Positions 1-11,348 of a stretch of 64,000 nt of DNA are shown here, piece by piece. The stretch covers positions 183,228,807 to 183,292,806 of the forward strand of contig JAUPFV010000004.1 of NCBI GenBank assembly GCA_036936605.1, in the 5' to 3' direction. The translations under genes and the position numbers were made by a program. Source of the stretch: Limnanthes douglasii subsp. nivea (lineage: Eukaryota > Streptophyta > Magnoliopsida > Brassicales > Limnanthaceae). How positions within the stretch are numbered: position 1 is the first letter of the stretch; each line of letters begins with the position of its first letter. The notes under the pieces are model-generated. The model was not told the DNA's origin and searched no databases. It worked only from the letters and a program-made list of their open reading frames with translations.

Positions 1-1836
1 TCAGGCAACATCCTTATTTCCCAAGAAGTCCTAAAAGGCTACCATTCTAATGCTAATGGAAAAAGGGTTTCTCTTAAGATTGGTCTTAAGAAGGATTTTG
101 ATAATGTTCGCTGTCATCTCATTCTGGATATTCTTGTGACTACGAATTTCCCGGACAAAATGATCAACTGGATCATCAAATGCATCTCCTCACTCTCTTA
201 CTCCATTATCATCAATGGTGACCTCTATGGAAATTTCAAAAGTAAAAAGGGTCTCCGGCAATGGAACCCGCTTTCTCAATTCCTCTTTGTCATGGTTATG
301 CAAGTTCTTTCCAGTACTCTTAAGGAGAAGAGTAAGGACAAAAAATTCAAAAATTCCACTGGAAATGCCACAAGCTTAAATCCACGAATCTCTGTTTTGC
401 AGACAACTTCATGATTTTTTGTTATGGTGACGTTAACTCCCTTCTCCTTATAAAAGAAACCTTGGACGAATTCTATGCGCATTCTAGTCTCCAAGTCAAT
501 CCTTCTAAAAGCCACATCTTCCTCTCGGGTATCAATTACCCTCTTCGTGTTGAACTTTTTTCCATTATGGGTTTCCCTGAAGGATCTCTCCCAGTCAAAT
601 ACTTGGGAGTTCCTCTCCTTACTGGGCGTCTTACCCATACGTACTGTCGTCCTATTCTTCACAAGGTTGCCGCTAGGATCGACTCTTGGACTTTCAAGCA
701 TTTGTCCTATGTGGGTAGACTTTAGCTCATCAAATCTGTCTTATTTGTCGGGCAAGTCTATTGGTCCTCCATCTTTATCCTTCCTTCTAAGATCATTAAA
801 GAGCTTACTGAATACCTTCATCATTTTCTCTGGTCGGGTTATGCTATGAAAATTCATGAGGCTAAAATAGCTTGGTCTAATATCACCTCTCTCATGAAAG
901 AGGGCGGCATTGGGATCCTAGACCTCAAAATTTGGAATCATGCGACCGTTCTTAAGCATCTTTGGTTTATTATCAGTAATAATAATCATTCGATCTGGAG
1001 TGATTGGATTAATTTAGAAAAAATCAAAAAATAAAAATTTATGGGATCTTTCTATCACATCGTCTCGTACTTGGATCTGGAATAAAAAATTTCGTCTTCG
1101 CCTAGTGGCTAGCAACTTGTACAGGGTGGATATCGGGAATGGAATGAGTACATCCTTCTGGTACGACCCTTGGCTTCTTCCCACCTCTCTCGTGGTGCAT
1201 TGCGGCTCCAATATCATTGATGATTCCATACTCGAGACGAACCTCAAAGTCTCGGATATCATTCATAATGGCAACTGGAATTGGCCTTCAAATTCCAGAT
1301 CCGCAAGAGCCAGAAGTAACGCAGATCTCAAAGAGATCAACAGACTTATCATCTTCCTTCCCTCTCCTAATATATTTGCTAAAGACACCGACTTTTGGAT
1401 AGCAAAAGTTGGATGAATCAAGTTCACTATCAAGGACACCTACAACGTCATTCGTACGCTCACCCCAGCCATGGGGTGGGCCGGGTTAGTATGGAATAAA
1501 TACAACATTCCTCGTCACTCTTTTATCATTTGGCTTGCTGTCCAAAACAAACTTTACACTAGGGATAAGTTGCTCAGTTGGGGTTACAATACCCCAACTG
1601 ATTGTGTTCTTTGAAAATATGCTTCTGAAACCACAACTCATCTCCTTTCTTATTGTAGTTACACCCAGAGTATTTGGACCTATGCCATCTCTAAATTAGG
1701 ATTCCCTTTAGATTTCTCTAACTGGCAGTCTTGGGTTATCGAGGTGTCAAAGTGGTCTGAATCTCGAAACCATCTCCTTTGGCGTATTTGTTTTAGCGCG
1801 GTTACCTACCACGTCTAGAATGAGAGGAATTCAAGA
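1..1836 (+). pseudogene. LINE reverse transcriptase and zf-RVT region, broken
   Basis: In a functional LINE this protein primes reverse transcription at a nicked target site. From the left edge, the translation shows the RT palm region (GLKKDFDNV), the KKGLRQWNPLSQFLFVMVM block, and the catalytic block reading FADNFMIF. FADD is usual here, so one catalytic Asp has become Asn (GAC to AAC). The thumb follows (YLGVPLLTGR), then the C-terminal region with SFWYDPWL and a Cys/His zf-RVT motif near 1,600-1,680, where the first expected Cys-x2-Cys is interrupted by TGA. Frame changes occur near 400 and 725, with further stops near 846, 1,034 and 1,416. It is clearly a dead copy. Confidence 0.8.
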
Positions 1837-2265
1837 GTTTTTGGTTCCCCTCCGGCCATCGTCTCTCTGGTTTCTCACCGAAATTTCTCCGATTTTCGGT
1901 TCAGATTCCATGGCACCAGGATTTATTGGCCTTAGTAAGTGTCTATCATATACTTATTCAATTTTTTATGCAGGTACATTCGCTTCTGACTTAGACACTT
2001 AGATTACAGACTAGATGAAGACTTCATTGGAGTTCACATCGGGTTGGCTCGTTTGTTTGTGTTTGCGTAGCATTGATGATCCTACTTTCTCTCATTTGTT
2101 ACGCTCTTTATTGTTATTCTGATAGTCCTTATATTTTATCTTGGCTACTTGGCTTTTATGTCTTCAATCTTTCACCTATCGATTGTATTTCCCCGGGGTA
2201 TGCCTAGGTACTTGTATGAACTCTCTATTTATTTAATGTTTTTTTCTACCAAAACAAATACTAGT

Positions 2266-2298
2266 AAAAATATAAATATAAATATAAATATAAATAAA
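2266..2298. repeat. ATAAAT microsatellite, possible LINE tail
   Basis: An imperfect run of ATAAAT units lies just past the LINE 3' region. Plant LINEs commonly end in poly-A or a short A-rich simple repeat, so this may mark the insertion's 3' end, but no flanking duplication was found. Confidence 0.5.
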
Positions 2299-3835
2299 AG
2301 AAAACACTGTCTAAAAAAATTAACTCCAATAAAAAAAATATCGGACTGATGATATAAAAAGCGATTTAAAGATAAATTATTATTTTCAAATCAAAATGGT
2401 CTATTTTTTTAACGTAATGTGGAAAATAATTTTCTAAAATGAACTAATAGGTTAACTTACAAAATCCTTATAGTATATGAGGACGTATATGTAATTATAT
2501 CACACCACAATAATTTAAAATTTTAATTTTAATGCTCGACGAAAATCCCGCTCAAATCTAAATAGTTCCTATTGTTTTATTTTCTATCCTATATAGTCGA
2601 ATTGTTTAGGTTTTCGAGTGTCTCTTCTTCTCCCACTTGATCAACATGGTATCGTTTGCGTTTTCTTGCAACCTTACAATCATTGAGTAAGATCCTTATT
2701 TTTACTTTTTTTTTTATATATTATGTTTTTTCCGTCTTTCTCTCTGATAGGTTGATAACTTGGATAATAACTCAAATGAGCAGAGAATTTCCCTTCGAGA
2801 ATAAAAAGATATGCATCTTCTTCTTTTATGATTTTCATCTGTCAATTTTGGATTATTCTACATTATTTATTTCTTTGTTTCATCCCAAGCAAGAAACTGA
2901 AGAAATTATGGGCGATTGACAGGTAGGAATAATTGATAAAAACTCTGAGTTTGTAGTCAATCGATCAATATTTTAGTATTTATTTCTATGATTTCGAATC
3001 TTTTTTTAATCCATTATTTTGGTTTCTTCTTTCAGTATCAATAACCATTTAACCTTGTCGATCTATTATTTTAAATATCGTCCATGTATTTTTTTAGATC
3101 TGATTCCTACAAAAATAAAATATATTTTTTACGAAAACAAGAAGAGTCTAATATATCTATGTGCTTGAGATATTGTTAGTAACAGAGAGTTTAGCAATAA
3201 ATTGTTATATGAATTGTATATAAATTAATTATTCTTTTTGCTTTTGAAAATAGGTTGAAGTTTAGGTTTATTCAGATCATGAAGAAAATGAACTCATGTT
3301 CATCATGTAAGTATATAATTAACTCTTGAAAATAAGGAGACAAAAAGAAAGATGGAAATGATACAAGTAATTTTAAAGTGAGACTATTACTTCATATGAC
3401 TTGGTATATAATTTGTTTGTCTCACAATTATAAAAATCTCAGAATTTTGCACTTAATTTGTTAGTATTCAAGCCTTAGATATCTTGTATCTAAGTTTTCT
3501 TTTCATATAATCCAGATCTTGTTATTGATATTTGTGTTACCAACTTGAAATCCTAGCTTCCTTATAACCTTGTCTAAATACTCCAGTTAAATCATCGGCT
3601 CTCGGACAGCAATATATCTATATCTATATATATATATTCAGCTATAATAATAAATGGTCTACAAGTCCTTTTGAAATGAACTAATTTGGGGTTAATTAAA
3701 CCTTTAACACGATTAATTTTAGTATTTTGTATCCTTTTATCTGTAGTCTTCTTACTCTATTTTCCTTCTAGTATAATATCAACATTTTCCTCAATGAATC
3801 AATTTTCCAGTTATGGAACCATCTGAGAGCTCTCA
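2299..3835. other. AT-rich stretch without a recognisable gene
   Basis: This stretch is AT-rich with many stops in all frames. A short + strand reading frame at 2,656-2,919 has no recognisable domain and a hydrophobic, low-complexity composition. A TATC/TATA simple run occurs near 3,610-3,640. I see no gene or element boundary. Confidence 0.5.
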
Positions 3836-3878
3836 AGGGTATCTTTAGATAAGATATCAAACGTTTTCCTTCAAACCA

Positions 3879-5530
3879 TTAAGTTTTCATGATATTTTCA
3901 CCTCTAACATGGTTGTTGATATCATGAGAAATTCCTTGAGCAAAAAGTATATTATCATGAATACTTCTCTCTTTCCCAAAACCAGCTTGCTTTACAGATA
4001 TTATTTTAGGTAGCAAAGTATAGAGCTTGTTTTTTAGTATCCTTGATATAATTTTGTTAAACATAGTGCACATACTAATAGATTTGTAATCCTTCCAAGA
4101 TTTAGGGTTCTCTATTTTAGAAATGAGATAAATGACAATTGCATAAATGTCATTTGGAACAAATTTTCTCCTTTAATATTATTGCAATAGCCTCGCTTAA
4201 ATACTTAGATATAATGTACCAACAATGTTGAAAAACCTTCCGTTAAGTTCATCAACTCATGCTGCACAATTGACATTTAGATCATTAGCAATACCATGGA
4301 TCTAAACTTCAGTTGGTTCAACCATTTGCATTACATGTTCTTTAGCTGTAATTGGATTAGTGATATAATTGAAAATTTATTTATTTTATTTTTGGCTAGG
4401 AGGATCAGTTAACAGTTGATTAAAGTAATCTTCAACTGATTTTTTCTAAAGCATTTTTCTCACTTATCCAAGTATTATTATTGTATATACCTTTGATAAT
4501 ATTATTCTTCATCTCTTTTTTACAAAATTATGGAAACTTGCAGTGTTTATGTCATTATTTTAAGCCAGTTTGAGTAATTTTTTTGTTTCAAATAGCTATT
4601 TTCTTTTTCTAAGAGTAGAAGATGATTTGCCTCAACCTTGTCTAGAAGATCCTTGTTAATAGAAGTATTAGTGTTTTCATAACACAATTCTCAAAATTTT
4701 ACATAATATTTTGATTGCTTTAAAGCATAAAAATATTTATAAATATTTGTTTATTCCAAAATTTAAGTTTAACCTACAACCTTTTTAGTTTATTCCAAAA
4801 GACTTGAATGAGAGTCCCTCACATTCTATTTTCCCGTTCATTTCTACCATCTTTAGAAAATCCTTATGTAGTCTCGACATGTTGAGAAACTTAAATGATG
4901 TTTAAAATGTGTCTTGACCAGTAGATAAAGAGATAATTGATGGTGAATGATCAGAGCATGTCCTTTCTAGGGTGTTTACCTTAGTGTATTGAAAGTAGTT
5001 ATTCATTGACAGTTGTAGAGCACTATGTCCAAATGTTTCCACTTTCTGTTATTGGACCAAGTGTATTTAGACCCATATATCCTGCATCTTTTAATTGGCA
5101 GTCTAGTATAACTTGGTTAAAATCATCCATGCTTTTAATACCGAGAGATGAGCAAGAGATTTGCTTATGTGCATTTGGAATTGTATTAAAATCGCATAAT
5201 ACTAACCAATTTTGAGATCCATCCTTCAACATCCTTAAGCTTTCCCATAATGCAATCCTCTAAACTCTATTGCATTTGGCATACACAATAGTAAATGTAA
5301 AATCCTTGTCTAGAGTTTTGTGACTAACCTTTAGGTGAAGATATTTATCATGATTTACAAGAATTTCAATGTTGAACTCTTCATTCCACATCACCCAGAT
5401 CTTGTTGTTAATATTTTCTATCAAATCATAATAACCAACTTCCTAGACATATTGACAAGATTTTCTTGAGATATCGTAGATTCTTGTAGTGCCATGAAAT
5501 CAGTATTCTCGAATTTTTTGAAGGATTTAT
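3879..5530 (-). pseudogene. LINE ORF2 remnant: endonuclease and N-terminal RT
   Basis: In a live element ORF2 encodes endonuclease plus reverse transcriptase. The N-terminal endonuclease begins around 5,520 (MALQES, as in the MALQET-type start of plant L1 endonucleases). It includes a LVLCDFNTI segment at about 5,200, matching the usual GDFN block, and DHSPSIISL near 4,950, the SDH-type catalytic block. The RT start is readable at 4,073-3,879: RPIS-like SISMCTMFNKIISR, then KQAGFGKERSIHDNILFAQ, which corresponds to the QAGFVKGRxIxDNILLAQE motif. The domain stops before the FADD block. Many in-frame stops separate the pieces. Confidence 0.7.
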
Positions 5531-5559
5531 GTCATGCCCTAATTTTAACTAGAACCCAA

Positions 5560-6320
5560 ACTTTCAGTGGATTGCCTAGAGCTTTTGCTAGAGAACTTAT
5601 TGTATTATAGTTATAGATAAACTTGGAGAGGTTTGAGAATGAAATCCAAATTGAAGTTATAAGGGTTTCACGAGTCAGGTTAAAATATGGCAACCATTGA
5701 AGAATCCTCATTGTTTTCTAGTCTATTGTACATACGTTTATGCGCCGTATCGTCTTAAGATCTTCATGTAAATCAAATTCGAGAAGCAGATGTCTAGAAT
5801 CCGGTGGTGAGATATTGAATTCTCCTTTGAATTTCAATCTTTCTAAGAATTTGACAATGTTATTGCGATATCATCTTCATGTTGCGAATTTGTAAATCAT
5901 AGTGTATTTTGTATTTTTTTAATAGATTGTCCTTATCTTTTGCATGAAAATGGATATAAATATTCTTTTTGCTTTGTTCATTCCTTATTGCTTCATATTT
6001 ATATTATGTAACTTTATTGTATGTTATATTAGAGTAATAAACTTTTGAAAAACGAGAAAATTGTTGTTGATAAAGAAACTTAGTTTCTTCACTAACCCTT
6101 GTAGACTTTTCTAATGTAGAATTTGTTATTATATGTGTACCATTTTTTTTCTTTGTTGGCCATCCTTCAGTGTTTAGTTGATCATTTTTCTTATTTGTTG
6201 GCAATGAAGAAAAATCAATACATAGAAGCTTTTCCTTTGAAGTAGATTCACTGTTATCTAAAATAGAGGTACCATTGGTTGCAGCAAAAAGCCTTTTTGA
6301 TGATGAAATGATCAGAATCT
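5560..6320 (-). pseudogene. LINE ORF1 remnant with DUF4283-like block
   Basis: ORF1 of plant L1 elements encodes an RNA-binding protein, often annotated as DUF4283 plus a CCHC knuckle. On the minus strand at about 5,780-5,570 the translation contains LQWLPYFNL and SIWISFSNLSKF, matching the conserved W-x-P-x-F and PVWVSFPNLP-type blocks. The upstream part (6,204-6,004) is a Lys/Asn-rich tail of the same region. There is a stop between blocks and no intact knuckle. It lies directly 5' of the ORF2 remnant on the same strand, which supports the call. Confidence 0.6.
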
Positions 6321-6450
6321 CGTTTATAAAAATATTCCAATGAAATTAGCCGGTAACAGATTCTAAGAGAAGATTGAGGAATTGATTTAAGAGATCAAAG
6401 CTGACCATAGAGACGAATTAAGAATTGGAGTTTCGGAAGCCTTGTATCGA

Positions 6451-8039
6451 ACCTCTTTTTTCAAAAATTCAAACAATTCTAACACACATACACTATATAT
6501 AGTATTTTTATTCTATCTAATAAGTATTTTGATCCATTTCTAAAGATCCAATTTTGTAAGTTTGTTTATGTCGTTCTCCAAAAATTCAATATCATTAAAT
6601 CTATAAAGATCATAATCGATTGGTTCGCTAAAACATATTTTATAAAATGATAAAAATTTACAAGATGATAAATCATTTTAACTTTTTAATTAACCCAACA
6701 AAAGAAATAGTTATTTTTTTAACATGAAGTTGAGTATAACTTGCAAAAACAACAACGATTTTAGGAGTGATTATTTTTTAACACACATTCCCAATATGGT
6801 TCGAAATCTCAGTTTCACTTGAAAATAATTATAAAACAATTAAAAAAATATAGGATGATCTTTTTAGTTTTACAAATATTTTAACTCTGAGTTTGTATAT
6901 AAAAATTATCCTATCCTTAGATTACATGAATTGCAAGTAATAAATATCCCAATAAGTATTAAAGAAAGTATGCCAAGTAAAAAAAAAAAAAAATCTTGAA
7001 GTGATATCTTTTAGGAAAGAGTTACATAATTCCTTTTACAAATCTAACGAATATGGTATGGAGCAAATTCAAACACTTAAAATAGAAAATTAGTTCTGAT
7101 CTTCTTTCCTTGTGCGTACCTAATGATGCTCAACAGCTCTCTCTTCTATTCATTTAACAATATTTAATCCTAATAAACCCTTCAAACATTGACTCACTCG
7201 AATTTTATCAATGGGTAAACATTTATAATTTAGATTTTATAAAATCTCACCTTAAATAGAGAATACTCATGTCGCCTTCTTGACAAAGTGAGAGCTAGAG
7301 CGGTTGAGGAGTTTGAAAAAGGTGGGAGAAGATTAGTAGACAATTATTTCTATGATTTATATGGTTTCGACGGGAAATAAAGAATGAAACCACTTTTCAG
7401 CCCTGATTTATATATATCCAATATCATTAACATGTTTATCGAAAAATAATTTTATATCTAACTTTATTATAAACTATAAAAAAAACATATATAAAATAAT
7501 GGTGTATTATTAGTAAATAATCAACCAATTGTTTTATTATTATATAATATTTAAAAATTACAAACTATTAGTAAATATTTGGATCATAAAACTTGACCAA
7601 AATATCTCTATTAGTATAAATAGATTGTTTTTAGGTTGATAATCCATTTTTTTATTTGAATCAAAACGTTTCATATGTTTACTTCTCTCTCTACACATAC
7701 TTCTCTCTTAAACTCAAAAAGTGAAGAACTAGCTAGATTTTTTTATGAATTCCAATTTAAGGTGCGATTCATCGTTCGGGAAGACTGATTTTAAGCTAAA
7801 ATATGTGTTTGGATGGTTTAGCTTTAGTTAACTTAGTCTGAAAGTCTTAAATTAACATGAAATAAGTTTTTAATTAGGGTTCATTAGTGAAGATCACATT
7901 CGTATATAATTTCCGGTAAAACACAAGGTTCCAGAGTTTGAGAATATAGCACTATTTGCATATGATATGTTACATTTTAGTAATTAGCTTCCATAGTATT
8001 ATTTTATGCCATATTCCTATTGTTTGATATTTTGAGATT
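6451..8039. other. AT-rich intergenic DNA, nothing recognised
   Basis: The stretch is rich in short A and T runs. No reading frame of convincing length or composition, no RNA gene and no clear repeat boundary is visible on either strand. Confidence 0.5.
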
Positions 8040-8437
8040 TCATTTTCGGTTTCATTCATTGCGAAGGTGAAAACAAACCATGTCTCGCATCTTTTTTATT
8101 TGTCCAACACACCTCTCGCATTGGTTTGCTTCATGTGATTTGTTTTACATGTGAATCACATAACTGTATTTGTGCTTGTGCATGACATGTTTATTTTATA
8201 AAAGTCACACATGTTATAAATATTTATTATGTTTGGGCTCGCATACTTATGCTACATAGGTTTACAGTCTGGTTTGTTTCATCAACCTATCTGGCATGAT
8301 TGTTTTATAAGATAAAATATCTCTTAAAGCATATTTTTTTCACATCAAGTTTAGTTAGCATACTGAATTTGATGAAAGTAAAAATTCAAATTATTACCAA
8401 TAAACACGTAGAAGTTGCGAAAGAAATGCCTTTCTAT
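8040..8437 (+). pseudogene. Left part of the interrupted Ulp1-like gene, CATG-rich
   Basis: About 8,080-8,300 holds many copies of short words such as CTCGCATG and CACATGTT, the same words that fill the putative introns right of hAT-1 (17,990-18,400 and further). A short coding-like stretch at 8,370-8,437 (KVKIQIITNKHVEVAKEMPF) reads straight into the hAT-1 insertion site. If hAT-1 and one target-site copy are removed, the frame stays open for about 13 more codons on the right side. This suggests the element landed in an exon. The link to the Ulp1-like gene rests on the shared repeats and position, not on a domain in this piece. Confidence 0.4.
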
Positions 8438-8530
8438 CATAGTTGTCAGTGGCGTGCGGCAGTTCGTGGCGAAAAGAGCTAAAAAAGCCACAGTGGCGAG
8501 GCGAGCCGCGCGGCGATGGCCACATGACAT
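8430..8530. repeat. hAT-1 left end: TSD, TIR and GC-rich subterminal array
   Basis: The TSD is at 8,430-8,437 and the TIR at 8,438-8,448. The next 80 bases are rich in GTGGCG, GGCGAGGCGAG and GCGGC words in both orientations, in an otherwise AT-rich landscape. Such arrays are the usual transposase-binding sites of hAT elements; binding itself is inferred. Confidence 0.8.
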
Positions 8531-10477
8531 GCGGCGATCCCTTACCTGAATAATTTTTTTATATCACATAACTGTAATTTAAATAGTACTATTTAGACAT
8601 TTAAATTAACAATAATAACTTAAACATCCAATTACATAATTCTTAGAACATCTGAGTCAAATGACAAACACATAGATTAAAAGATGAAATTATAAAACAT
8701 CAAATTACATAATTCTTAAAACACATGAGTTAAATGACAAACATAGACTAAATCACATCATCGTCCGAGACAACATCTTCACATCTCTCATCTCCATCAT
8801 GTTCTCCATTTATATCCCATAATGGAGTATCTTCTTCTTCAGAGTCTTCATCAACAAGCCTCCGATCTCTTGTGCGAGCCGCTAAAGATGATGGATTTTT
8901 AGACCGAAGATTGTACTCTACTTCATCAACCTCAACAACTCCAACATCAACTCCATCCAAAATATCTTCATCAACACCATCGTCAATAGCAACACTATCA
9001 GAAGCTATGTTTTCAGGTTCACCAATCAACCACTCATTACTTTCATCAATATCACTCAAAGCAATTGGATCGATTTTTCCACGCAATTGATGACGTCGCT
9101 TCAATGCTCTATTATACTTTATATACACCAAATCATTCAAGCGACGTTGGGCAAGCCTATTCCTCTTTTTACTATGTATCTATAATAATTCAATAAGAAA
9201 AAGTCAAAAACGTCATAAAATTATAAAATTACAATAAAATATTTATACATCAAGTTTCTTACATGTTCAAAGAAGCTTCAGTTTCTTTCGCATCCAGATG
9301 AGCTGCAAACAAGACTGAGTACTCGAATGGCAAACTTTCGCAAATTAGGCGCCGATGAACCATAGTTCACCCACCATTCCGCTAAAAAATTTAACATAAG
9401 TAACCAAAATAATGAAATTGAAACAATATTGCAAAATAGATATATAAGAATTTATGTACCTGGTGGCATGGAACTTCGATATCTAATAGCCAAAGGTCTG
9501 CCAAAAGAACCTTCTTCATATCGATATGCATTCAACTCCGTTGTAATCTTAGCTTGAATATCAGGGTCCGATACCATTCTCACAAGACATGTTTGAAAAC
9601 CATCATTGATTTCAAACTTCCCATCCACATCTGGATTGCTGTAAAACAAACCAGGATTCAAGTAGTAACCTGCAGCATGCAATGGCCTATACAATTGATT
9701 TTCCCATCTCTTGTCAATGATTTTGAAAATATCCTTGTACTTGACTTCATTGTATGAGAACGATTTGGCAATAGCTTCTTTTGCCTTATCCATGGCTTCG
9801 TAAACATACCCCATTGCAGGCTTTGATTCACCGTCTACCATTCGTAACACACTTAACAATGGACCACCAATCCTAAGCACAACAAAAGTATTTATCCAAA
9901 ATGATAGCATCATCAAAGTTTGTTTAATTTTTTTCCCAGCCGTTTCTTTTGAAAACTTACTTTGATGCCATTCATTTGAATTAAAAAAATTCATCAAGTT
10001 TCTCTTTTGCTCATGAAATCTCTTCAAAGTTAAGAAACCTGTAGCAAAACGAGTCTTAGCCGGCCTTACCATTTCTTTGTTATTAGTGAAGTTTCGCATC
10101 ATGTTAAGGACCCTCGAGCGACTGTAGATATAGCCATTCACCCTAATTGCCTTCTCAATAGTTTGCTTGAATCTCAGAATCTTGAAAATATCTTCAAACA
10201 TTAGATCAAGACAGTGGGCCGCACAAGGAGTCCAAAATAAATGTGAATACCTGCTCTCGAGTAACTTACCTATCACATAGTAAACAACAAAAATGATAAG
10301 CATAAAAATAACCACAATATCCCGCTTAGTAGTTAAAATAAAACAAACTTTATTTCTAACAAAATTGGACATTTTATACTAAAACAAAATTTGCAGCAGC
10401 ATCTAGTATATTATAACCTGTACTTATATATAATATATAACAGTGATATAAACCACTAATAACATGTGCTAATATAT

Positions 10478-10660
10478 AACACTAACATAGTTGTTAGAAT
10501 CGCGATACGTATCGCGTGTATCGCGATACGTATCGGTTTCTGAAGACCCAGCGATACATATCGTATTATTTATCGATGGATTTGTATATCGGACGATACA
10601 CAAACGATATCGTACGATACGATAAAAAACAGTTGTATCGTATTATCGTCCGATAATTGA
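10478..10660. repeat. hAT-2 left end: TSD, TIR and CGATAC array
   Basis: The TSD is at 10,478-10,485 and the TIR starts at 10,486. About 150 bases follow that are packed with CGATAC, GTATCG and ATCGCG words in both orientations, giving several hairpin-capable palindromes such as CGATACGTATCG. They are probable transposase-binding sites. Confidence 0.85.
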
Positions 10661-11038
10661 TTGTGTAGAATTTAAAGATTTAAAAATGGAGATTCCCCAT
10701 TTTTATTGAGATTTTGGTCATAACATTATATAACTGCTACAAAAACCATTCACAAATTTAAAAACTGTCATATAACTGCAATATAACTACCTAAAGTCAC
10801 TAATTATAATAACAAAATAACACTCTGTTGACAGTACCCATATAATAAAAGAGAAAGAAAAACAGACAGTTATATATAAGAAAAACCCATAGAAATAAAA
10901 ACAGACAGTTCCATTTCGATATAAGAAAAACCCATATAAGAAAAGAGAGATAGTATCCATATAATAAAAGAGAAACAGACAGTACCCATAATTCAAAATT
11001 CAATTAATATACAAACCTACAAACTTCAATATAACTAC

Positions 11039-11130
11039 CTATGCTTAGATCAGAAACGTGAATTAATATATAAACCATAGTCAACCTATACTTAGACCAG
11101 AAACGTGAATTAATATATAAACCATAGTCG
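11039..11130. repeat. Two-copy 47-bp direct repeat upstream of the hAT-2 transposase
   Basis: A unit starting CTATRCTTAGAYCAG and ending in ACCATAGTC occurs twice with about 47-bp spacing and few differences. A looser repetition of AAGAAAAACCCATA and ACAGACAGT words precedes it (10,850-10,990). It lies in the 5' non-coding part of hAT-2. Confidence 0.6.
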
Positions 11131-11348
11131 TGAATTAATATTAAAACTCTAAACACTGGTTACTTTATACTAAAATTTTAAATATTTTTAAATCTACTAA
11201 CGGTAAAGAATACTAAACGTCTAAGACTGACAAAAGAACAGCGAAAGAGTGAAAGTTTAAAGTTTAATATGGCTGCAGAAAGTCTTTTACTCCAAATTTC
11301 TTCTATTCTTCTTCTAAATTCTTCTCAAGTTTTTTTCCACCACCTAAA

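Larger units (their letters stand above)
1..2300 (+). mobile_element. L1-type LINE, 3' part, cut by the window edge
   Basis: This is the 3' end of a plant non-LTR retrotransposon. Reading on the + strand gives the second half of a LINE reverse transcriptase, then the zf-RVT type C-terminal domain, then a non-coding tail of about 450 bases. The element ends near an ATAAAT-rich run at 2,266-2,298, which may be its 3' tail. The endonuclease and ORF1 would lie left of position 1. The 3' boundary and any target-site duplication could not be fixed. Stops and frameshifts make it non-functional. Confidence 0.8.
3836..6450 (-). mobile_element. Decayed L1-type LINE on the minus strand
   Basis: Read on the minus strand from about 6,450 down to 3,836, this contains in order an ORF1-like region with a DUF4283-type block, an apurinic-type endonuclease region, and the start of a reverse transcriptase. 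This is the normal order for a plant L1 element. The RT is lost after its first conserved blocks, so the 3' half is missing or unrecognisable. Stops and frameshifts are dense throughout. The ends are approximate. Confidence 0.7.

Noticed and set aside
2656..2919. 87-codon + strand frame preceded by a UTR-like pyrimidine-rich stretch
   Set aside because: Hydrophobic low-complexity sequence in AT-rich DNA, no domain, no plausible splice partner found.
10501..10650. Palindromic CGATACGTATCG cluster as a possible replication origin or promoter operator
   Set aside because: It mirrors the right end of hAT-2 and sits just inside the TIR, so it is a subterminal array.
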